From assembly GCF_013416325.1 (NCBI RefSeq), contig NZ_JACCGK010000013.1, positions 116,949-180,948 on the forward strand: 64,000 nt of DNA, written 5' to 3'. A program made the position numbers and the translations under genes. How positions within the stretch are numbered: position 1 is the first letter of the stretch; the number at the start of each line of letters is the position of its first letter. Shown piece by piece: positions 58,124 through 64,000 of the stretch. Under the pieces are notes generated by a model that searched no databases, was not told the origin of the DNA, and saw nothing but the letters and a program-made list of their open reading frames with translations. Origin of the DNA: Vreelandella sedimenti (lineage in GTDB: Bacteria; Pseudomonadota; Gammaproteobacteria; Pseudomonadales; Halomonadaceae).

Positions 58124-59444
58124 TAAACGAAGCTTACGGTTTCGTCTGCTAGCTTGGCTGGGAGGCGCTGCGCTCCTAGTCGTTGGTTTGACATGGTTGC
58201 TGCACGGCGTGTTTTTGCAAAATCTTGCTAAGGATTTTCTCGGTGAACGCCTCAAGCGCGAAGCCGAACACGCAGTATCGCAGTTGGAAAATGATCAGTT
58301 AGCCATACCCTCTTCACTCACATCGACAAGTCAAAGTTATCAGGTTTTTCATCACCTTTACGTGCTGCGACTTAATGGTGAGATCAGCGCCTCACACCCA
58401 GAATGGCAACGTCAGTTGGCAACATTACTTGAGGAAACGGGTGATGCGCTAGTCGAGGTAAAGCGCGGCGAGCGCCACTTACTGGTGTATCGCCAGCAAT
58501 TCGATTGGCAAGGCACCAGCGGCGTATTGTTAATTGGTGAAGATTTTTCTCAGGTAGAAAAAGGTTTAGCCACTTTGCATTGGTGGGTAGGTGGTATTGC
58601 TGCAGGTCTGCTCTCGGTGCTGGTTGCACTCAACATGCTGGCCGTTAATCGTGGCCTGAAGCCCTTGTGGCAACTGCGACAACAACTTGAAGAGCTGCAG
58701 GCGGGTGAGCGTCAACGACTTTCCCTTGCCGCCCCTTCAGAGCTTGATAGCTTGGTCGCACAGCTCAATCGCTTTATGGATGACATCGACTTGCGATTGC
58801 AGCGCTCACGAGAGTCGGTAGCCAACCTTTCTCATGCGCTTAAGACACCGTTGGCGGCGATCACCCAAGTGCTTAGAGGCGGCAGACCCATTGATGAAAT
58901 CCGCCGCCACAAGGTACTGATGCGATTGGAGGATATCAACGCCCAGTTAGATGCTGAGCTTCGCCGCGCGCGTATTGCAGGCCCCCATGCGGGGCGCATG
59001 GCCCACCTCACCCGCGACACTCAGCGCCTGATGGGCATGTTTCAGAGTCTCTATCCTCAGCAGGTGTTCGAGCTAACGCAAGCGGTCAATCAACGCGACC
59101 AGGTACCTATCGAGGCCCACGATTACGCCGAGATGTTGGGCATTGTGTTGGATAACGCTGGCAAATGGGCCACCAAAGCGATTCGTTGCCATATCAGCAC
59201 TTCTGAATTCGCTCTAACACTAACGATTGACGACGACGGCCCCGGCGTTGCTGAAAGCGATATAGCACGCCTGGGCGAGCGCGGTACCCGGCTGGATGAA
59301 CGCCGTCCTGGTTACGGCCTGGGGCTTGCCATACTTGCACAGCTAGTGGCGCGTTACGCAGGGCACTGCCAGTTCGAACGCAGCCCGCTGGGTGGTCTGC
59401 GGGTCATTACCACGCTGCCATTAACAGGTATTAATACCTGTTAG
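58110..59444 (+). CDS. copS: Sensor histidine kinase, CopS-like
   Basis: A 444-aa membrane kinase. Helix near the N-terminus (LLAWLGGAALLVVGLTWLL), a periplasmic loop, a second helix (GGIAAGLLSVLVALNML), then the H-box SHALKTPLAAITQVL, N-box LDNAGKWA, and G-boxes DDGPGV and GYGLGLAI. The start is uncertain (TTG at 58110 with AGGGG, or 58065); both overlap copR. An 18-bp palindrome covers its last codons. Confidence 0.85.
   Translation: MFHVNKRSLRFRLLAWLGGAALLVVGLTWLLHGVFLQNLAKDFLGERLKREAEHAVSQLENDQLAIPSSLTSTSQSYQVFHHLYVLRLNGEISASHPEWQRQLATLLEETGDALVEVKRGERHLLVYRQQFDWQGTSGVLLIGEDFSQVEKGLATLHWWVGGIAAGLLSVLVALNMLAVNRGLKPLWQLRQQLEELQAGERQRLSLAAPSELDSLVAQLNRFMDDIDLRLQRSRESVANLSHALKTPLAAITQVLRGGRPIDEIRRHKVLMRLEDINAQLDAELRRARIAGPHAGRMAHLTRDTQRLMGMFQSLYPQQVFELTQAVNQRDQVPIEAHDYAEMLGIVLDNAGKWATKAIRCHISTSEFALTLTIDDDGPGVAESDIARLGERGTRLDERRPGYGLGLAILAQLVARYAGHCQFERSPLGGLRVITTLPLTGINTC
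59424..59441. promoter_or_regulatory. Perfect 18-bp palindrome at the end of copS
   Basis: ACAGGTATTAATACCTGT, ending at the copS stop. No T run follows, so it is more like an operator or an RNA-fold than a standard terminator. It lies upstream of copA. Confidence 0.5.
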
Positions 59445-59450
59445 CGGTTA

Positions 59451-59467
59451 TTCAGCATTGATTCAGC
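59451..59467 (+). promoter_or_regulatory. Candidate CopR site before copA
   Basis: TTCAGC-ATTGA-TTCAGC, direct repeat with 11-bp period and 46 bp before the copA start. Same spacing as the repeat at 56877. Confidence 0.6.
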
Positions 59468-59512
59468 TTGCTCCCCCAAGATGATGGAATTCATCAGCGA
59501 TGGGAGTTTTAG

Positions 59513-61330
59513 ATGACGCGTTCAAATTTTATCAGCCACCCGCTTTCACGCCGACAGGTGCTGAAAGGCAGTGCGGCGTTGGGGTTGGGCTCTGCCATGG
59601 GTTTGAGCCCCGCCTGGGCCAACCCCTGGGGGCGTACAAACGTCTATTCCAAAGGAGTGGAAGAAGGCCCGGAAGTATCGCTGGCCATTCGGCGTGAATC
59701 CATTCCTATTGATGGCCAGGAGGCCAGCGCCTTTAGCATCAACGGTACCAGCCCCGGCCCGTTGATTCGCCTGAAGGAAGGCCAGGACGCAGTGCTGCGC
59801 GTAACCAATCTGCTTGATGAGTCCACCTCAATTCACTGGCACGGCTTGATTCTGCCCCCGGAAATGGATGGTGTACCGGGGGTCAGCTTTGCCGGTATCG
59901 AGCCCGGTGAAACATTCACCTACCGCTTCCCTGTGCGCCAGAACGGCACCTATTGGTACCACAGCCACTCCGGCATGCAGGAGCAGCTAGGCCACGTGGG
60001 GCCGCTAATTATCGACGCCGCCGAGCGCGAGCCCTTCCGCTATGACCGCGAACACGTGCTGTTGCTGACGGACTGGACGTTTGAAGACCCCATGTCGGTA
60101 TTTCGCAATCTGAAAACCATGGAGGGTTATTACAACTTCCAGGAACGCACGATTGCCGATTTCTTTGCCGATGTGCGGCAAAATGGTTTAACCCCCACCG
60201 TCGAGATGCGCAGCATGTGGGCCAAAATGCGCATGAGTTCGCGGGATATTGCCGACGTTACCGGCAGTACCTACACCTACCTACTCAACGGCCACTCCCC
60301 AGAAGAAAACTGGAACGCCCTGTACAAGCCGGGTGAGCGTGTTCGGCTACGAGTGATCAACGGCTCGGCGATGTCCTACTTCGATGTACGTATACCCGGC
60401 CTCAAATTGACCGTAGTGGCCGCCGACGGCCAACCGGTTCAGCCCGTTCCTGTCGATGAGTTCCGTATCGGCGTTGCCGAAACCTACGACGTCTTGGTGT
60501 CACCCGAAGACGATCAAGCCTACACCATCTTCGCCGAATCAATGGATCGCAGCGGCTACGCCCGTGCCACTCTAGCTCCGCGCGAAGGCATGCAGGCAGA
60601 GACTCCTGATCGTCGTCAGATTGCCGACCGCGGCATGGAAGCGATGAGTGTCCACATGGACGGTATGGATCATTCGGGAATGTCGAACATGCAGGGGATG
60701 GATCACTCAGGCATGTCCAATATGGACGGTATGGATCATTCCAACATGGAAGGCATGGATCATTCCGCCATGTCAGGTATGAGCGGCATGGGTCACCCGA
60801 CTGGCATGACCGGAGAGCAGCGCAACACACTCGCAAACGGCATGCTGGCGTCTGGGGAAGCCCAGCCAGGTTCACGTTATGGTCAAGTAGGCATTGGCAT
60901 TGATCCCAATGAGCGCCGTGTACTGGTTTACCGAGACTTGAAGGCCTTCACTCCATGGCCCGATCGACGCGAGCCCGGACGCGAGCTTGAACTACACCTC
61001 ACCGGCAATATGGAACGCTACATGTGGTCGTTCGACGGCAAGAAATTCAGTGAGGTGACCGGGCCGATCCACTTCGAGAAGGACGAGCGGCTACGCCTGA
61101 TCCTGATCAACGACACCATGATGGAACACCCCATTCACCTACACGGCATGTGGATGGAACTGGAAAACGGTCAGGGAGAGCTGATTCCACGTAAACACAC
61201 CCTGAATATTAAGCCCGGCGAGCGTGTCTCGGCGCTGATCACGGCAGATGCCGAAGGCAGCTGGGCCTTCCATTGCCATCTGCTTTATCACATGGATGCC
61301 GGCATGTTCCGCGTTGTTCAGGTTTCTTAA
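59513..61330 (+). CDS. copA: Periplasmic multicopper oxidase, CopA/PcoA type
   Basis: A 605-aa copper-resistance oxidase. A twin-arginine signal (LSRRQVLKGSAAL), three cupredoxin domains, copper ligands IHWHG, WYHSHSG, HPIHLHG and the T1/T2-T3 end FHCHLLYHMDAGMF. A Met/His-rich tract (GMDHSGMSNMQGMDHSGM and onward, residues about 375-435) probably binds Cu(I). Followed after 9 bp by copB. Confidence 0.95.
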   Translation: MTRSNFISHPLSRRQVLKGSAALGLGSAMGLSPAWANPWGRTNVYSKGVEEGPEVSLAIRRESIPIDGQEASAFSINGTSPGPLIRLKEGQDAVLRVTNLLDESTSIHWHGLILPPEMDGVPGVSFAGIEPGETFTYRFPVRQNGTYWYHSHSGMQEQLGHVGPLIIDAAEREPFRYDREHVLLLTDWTFEDPMSVFRNLKTMEGYYNFQERTIADFFADVRQNGLTPTVEMRSMWAKMRMSSRDIADVTGSTYTYLLNGHSPEENWNALYKPGERVRLRVINGSAMSYFDVRIPGLKLTVVAADGQPVQPVPVDEFRIGVAETYDVLVSPEDDQAYTIFAESMDRSGYARATLAPREGMQAETPDRRQIADRGMEAMSVHMDGMDHSGMSNMQGMDHSGMSNMDGMDHSNMEGMDHSAMSGMSGMGHPTGMTGEQRNTLANGMLASGEAQPGSRYGQVGIGIDPNERRVLVYRDLKAFTPWPDRREPGRELELHLTGNMERYMWSFDGKKFSEVTGPIHFEKDERLRLILINDTMMEHPIHLHGMWMELENGQGELIPRKHTLNIKPGERVSALITADAEGSWAFHCHLLYHMDAGMFRVVQVS

Positions 61331-61339
61331 GGAGGCAGT

Positions 61340-62104
61340 ATGAAAGCCAAGCTCTACTTCACTGGAATTAGCTTAGCGTTTGTCATGACCACCGCTGCCC
61401 ATGCAGAAGATGGATACGACGCGCCGAATGATTGGCCAGCCCCGATGATGGAACACAATATGGGGATGGCGCTCTTTGATCGTCTTGAATATAGCGTGCC
61501 TGATAACGGTGAAGAGGCCGTTGTGTGGGACTTTCAAGGCTGGTACGGCGGTGATATTAACCGTGTATACCTTAAGTCGGAAGGCGAGAACGTCCAAGGC
61601 GATAGTGAAGATGCTGAGTTCGAATCCCTTGAACTGCTGTACAGCCGCCTGGTTGCCGACTTTTGGGAGTTACAGGGCGGCCTGGGTTACCAGGGTGGCG
61701 TCTTTTCCGATGACCACGCCGAGCGAACCTATGCTGTAGTGGGCCTGCAAGGCGTGATGCCTTATGGCATCGAAACCGATGTCTCCCTACAACTGAGCGA
61801 GGACGGCGATCTGGCCGCCAGTTTTGAGGGTGAATACGACCTGCGCCTGACACAACGCCTTTATATTCAGCCACGTACTGAAATAGCCGTTGCTGCCAGT
61901 GAAGTAGAGGAGTTTGGTGTGGGCGAGGGGCTTAATTCAGTGCGTGTGGGTATGCGTCTCGGCTATGAGGTGACCCGCCGCTTCGCTCCTTACGTGGGCG
62001 CTTACTGGGTAAAAGAGTATGGCGATACCGCCGACCTTACTCGAGCTAGTGGAGCTAGTAGCGAAGACACCGGCGTGGTTGCGGGTGTCAGGTTAATGTT
62101 TTAA
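61340..62104 (+). CDS. copB: Outer-membrane copper resistance protein CopB
   Basis: A 254-aa protein: signal peptide (cut after AHA), WPAPMMEHNMGMALFDRLEYSV, which is a His/Met-containing head, and a beta-barrel with LYSRLVADFWELQGGLGYQGG, ending VAGVRLMF. The size is nearer the C-terminal CopB domain than the longer Pseudomonas CopB with its Met-rich repeats. AAGGAGGCAGT precedes the start. Confidence 0.92.
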   Translation: MKAKLYFTGISLAFVMTTAAHAEDGYDAPNDWPAPMMEHNMGMALFDRLEYSVPDNGEEAVVWDFQGWYGGDINRVYLKSEGENVQGDSEDAEFESLELLYSRLVADFWELQGGLGYQGGVFSDDHAERTYAVVGLQGVMPYGIETDVSLQLSEDGDLAASFEGEYDLRLTQRLYIQPRTEIAVAASEVEEFGVGEGLNSVRVGMRLGYEVTRRFAPYVGAYWVKEYGDTADLTRASGASSEDTGVVAGVRLMF

Positions 62105-62127
62105 ATCGTTAAGCACTTTATAACTCG

Positions 62128-62151
62128 CGCCACCGGAAGGTGGCGTTTTTA
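62128..62151 (+). terminator. Terminator of copAB
   Basis: Stem CGCCACC / GGTGGCG with GGAA tetraloop, then TTTTT. Confidence 0.88.
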
Positions 62152-62345
62152 CAGCAGCAAGACTGGCTGGTTTAAAGTAAAAGCTACTTGCCTGTTGCCC
62201 CGCAAAATCAGCCCTTTCATGAGCCATTTGCCATGTGGCTGCACATAGGTTCTATCTTTAATATCTATAACATCAAAAAATATTGCACAGGAGTCTTTGG
62301 CAGCCACCGCTGCTGTCGTTGCCATTAATATAAGGAGTCGTTTTC

Positions 62346-63689
62346 ATGGCTGATCAGGATAGAACGCCACAATATAAAGAAAACAGTCTTTCGCTGGTCG
62401 GTGCCGTTGCATTAGGCACCGGCGTAATGATTGGGGCCGGCATCTTCGCCCTTACCGGCCAAATGGCCGAAATGACTGGCCGCCTATTCCCTCTGGCCTT
62501 TCTGGCCGCTGCGGTCATCGTAGCGTTTAGTGCGTATTCCTACGTCAAAATATCCAATACCTACCCATCGGCAGGTGGGATTGGCATGTATTTACAGAAA
62601 GCATACGGCCCGACACTTCCCACCGCTTTTCACGCGCTCCTGATGTATTTTTCCATGGTGATCGCACAGAGTTTTCTGGCGAGAACGTTTGGCTCTTATA
62701 CGCTTGAGCTGTTTGACCTGGGGGATCGTTCGCTATTTGTGCCCCTACTTGGGGTCGGCTTATTGCTAACAGCCTTCTTGATCAATTTATCCGCCAACCG
62801 TTTGATCGAGGGTGTCGCCTCGGTGCTCGGATTTATCAAAATAGGCGGCATTGTGGTATTCGGTATTGTCGGCGTATTTATCGCCGACTCCCTGGAAATG
62901 GGCTCCAGCTCTGGTAGCGACGCCCCCACACCGACATTAGCTGGTTTTCTAGGTGCCACGGCGCTCGGCATCCTGGCTTTCAAAGGCTTCACCACCATTA
63001 CCAACAGCGGCTCTGAACTTAAAGATCCCAAACGCAACGTCGGCAAAGCCATCACAATTTCGATTGCTCTGTGCGTGGTGATTTATGCGTTGGTCGGTTT
63101 TGCCGTTGCCAGTAACCTTTCCCTGCCTGAAATAATTGAAACACAGGATTATTCCCTGGCTGCTGCGGCCCGGCCCGCGCTTGGTGAAGCCGCGGTTGCG
63201 TTTACCGTGGTCCTCGCCATGCTGGCAACGGCGGGCGGGATCATTGCCAGCGTCTTTGCCGTTTCACGCATGCTCGCCATGCTGACGGGGATGAAGCTGG
63301 TTCCTCACCGCCATTTTCACATGCCCGGCAGTGTGCAAAAGCACACACTGGTGTACACCATCGTGTTTGGCTTAGTGCTCACCGCTTTTTTTGACCTCAG
63401 CCGCATCGCGGCACTCGGCATCATTTTTTACCTGATCATGGATATTGCCATTCACTGGGGTGTGCTTCGTCATCTTAAAGAGAGTGTAGGGGCTAACCCT
63501 GTCATTCCTAGCATTGCCATACTGCTGGATGCCATCGTGTTAATCGGCTTTGTATGGGTAAAAGCCACCTCTGATCCGTTAGTGCTCATCGTTGCCAGCG
63601 TAGTAATGGCCACTCTTTTACTCGGCGAGTGGGTTTTCCTATCCAAACGCGACACTTCAAACGATAGCGATCACTCTCACACCCATTAA
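62346..63689 (+). CDS. APC superfamily amino acid permease
   Basis: A 447-aa transporter with 12 helices: GAVALGTGVMIGAGIFALTGQMAEMTG is the substrate and cation site, YSYVKISNTYPSAGGIGMYL, and GILAFKGFTTITNSGSELKDPKRNVGKAI follow. The C-terminus ends in a His-rich DHSHTH. The substrate is unknown; its place within a copper locus is repeated in related genomes as far as I recall, but I have not verified this. ATAAGGAGTCG is the ribosome site. Confidence 0.85.
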   Translation: MADQDRTPQYKENSLSLVGAVALGTGVMIGAGIFALTGQMAEMTGRLFPLAFLAAAVIVAFSAYSYVKISNTYPSAGGIGMYLQKAYGPTLPTAFHALLMYFSMVIAQSFLARTFGSYTLELFDLGDRSLFVPLLGVGLLLTAFLINLSANRLIEGVASVLGFIKIGGIVVFGIVGVFIADSLEMGSSSGSDAPTPTLAGFLGATALGILAFKGFTTITNSGSELKDPKRNVGKAITISIALCVVIYALVGFAVASNLSLPEIIETQDYSLAAAARPALGEAAVAFTVVLAMLATAGGIIASVFAVSRMLAMLTGMKLVPHRHFHMPGSVQKHTLVYTIVFGLVLTAFFDLSRIAALGIIFYLIMDIAIHWGVLRHLKESVGANPVIPSIAILLDAIVLIGFVWVKATSDPLVLIVASVVMATLLLGEWVFLSKRDTSNDSDHSHTH

Positions 63690-63715
63690 CGTTATTCGCG
63701 TTATAGGAGCGACCC

Positions 63716-63868
63716 ATGGACGTCAGAACCGTTGGTGAATTGGCCGATTGGACGCGTCGGCTACACAAACATCTTGCGGATTGCCTTGCCCACTGTGCCA
63801 ATCAACACGAAGAAGAGCACGAAGCCATACGCCTTGTTCGCCAAATGGGGAGAATGAACGATGTCTGA
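63716..63868 (+). CDS. Small Cys/His-rich protein before the copper ATPase (50 aa)
   Basis: Sequence holds WTRRLHKHLADCLAHCANQHEEEHEAIRLV, an amphipathic helix with many metal-ligand residues (HKH, DC, HC, HEEEH). ATAGGAGCGACCC is the ribosome site. Its TGA lies within the first codons of the next gene (8-bp overlap). It may be a metallochaperone; no family recognised. Confidence 0.65.
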   Translation: MDVRTVGELADWTRRLHKHLADCLAHCANQHEEEHEAIRLVRQMGRMNDV

Positions 63869-64000
63869 AGACCATAACGAGACAAAGGTGAAAGACCCTG
63901 TTTGTGGCATGGACGTTGATCCTCATACTTCCCGTCATCGTGCCAATCACGCGGGTAAGACGTGGTATTTCTGTTCAGAAAAGTGTCAGGATAAGTTTGC
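63861..64000 (+). CDS. Copper-translocating P-type ATPase with YHS domain, partial
   Basis: The first 46 codons of a gene that runs off the window. MSEDHNETKVKDPVCGMDVDPHTSRHRANHAGKTWYFCSEKCQDKF is the YHS domain (split in text: DPVCGM and WYFCSEKCQDKF), typical for the front of CopA-type Cu(I) ATPases. No P-type ATPase motif is in view, so the call relies on context and the domain. Confidence 0.75.
   Translation, partial: MSEDHNETKVKDPVCGMDVDPHTSRHRANHAGKTWYFCSEKCQDKF

Overview
The window reads as chromosome of a gammaproteobacterium, most likely a halophile of the Halomonadaceae (Halomonas or a close relative). This rests on the acidic, moderately GC-rich coding style, the Pseudomonas-like fpr/finR pair, the glnK-amtB-glnK arrangement, AapJQMP and the comM context. 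It is inferred from gene content, not from a marker gene; there is no rRNA or tRNA here.

Layout. 1-3.3 kb: a partial hemolysin III gene, ribA, hemE-speE. 3.5-8.3 kb: a general amino acid ABC transporter (aapJQMP) and a RidA protein. 8.3-14 kb: a GGDEF diguanylate cyclase, a histidine phosphatase and a phosphonate/phosphite-type ABC transporter (phnD-C-E-E). 14-18.4 kb: a host-attachment-type protein, a chemoreceptor, and a LysR regulator divergent from ferredoxin-NADP reductase. 18.5-21.4 kb: a nitrogen-sensing operon (glnK-amtB-glnK) and ubiK. 21.7-26.1 kb: an iron-siderophore locus (AraC regulator, TonB receptor, FhuD-like binding protein) with Fur-box-like sites.

26.2-46.0 kb is the most notable part. 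The comM (yifB) gene is cut exactly after codon 283 by an 18,286-bp Tn7-like transposon (27063-45348). It is flanked by a 5-bp duplication (GCGGC), starts and ends with TGTCATTTTC inverted repeats, and has two (left) and four (right) copies of a 15-16 bp repeat that look like TnsB sites. The right side carries tnsA-tnsB-tnsC-tniQ and a zinc-ribbon-array protein, all reading leftward. The left end carries a lone gene that resembles tnsE. The cargo is a BASS-family transporter and a 9.4-kb metal-resistance block (PbrR/CadR-type regulator, CDF-type transporter, lspA, lnt, ISL3 transposase, complete mer operon). This block has its own inverted ends made of two boxes each, and so appears to be a second mobile element nested inside the first.

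46-56 kb is ordinary chromosome: an FMN reductase, a phytase-like esterase, an alpha/beta hydrolase, malate synthase G, a PaaI thioesterase, and a PaoABC-type molybdenum aldehyde oxidoreductase. 56-64 kb is a copper-handling region: a small membrane protein with a DUF411 protein, a cupredoxin with a CopRS two-component system, multicopper oxidase CopA and outer-membrane CopB, an APC permease, a small Cys/His-rich protein, and the start of a YHS-domain copper ATPase that runs off the window. Two 11-bp-spaced TTCAG(G/C) direct repeats, upstream of the cupredoxin-copRS and the copAB transcripts, are likely CopR sites.
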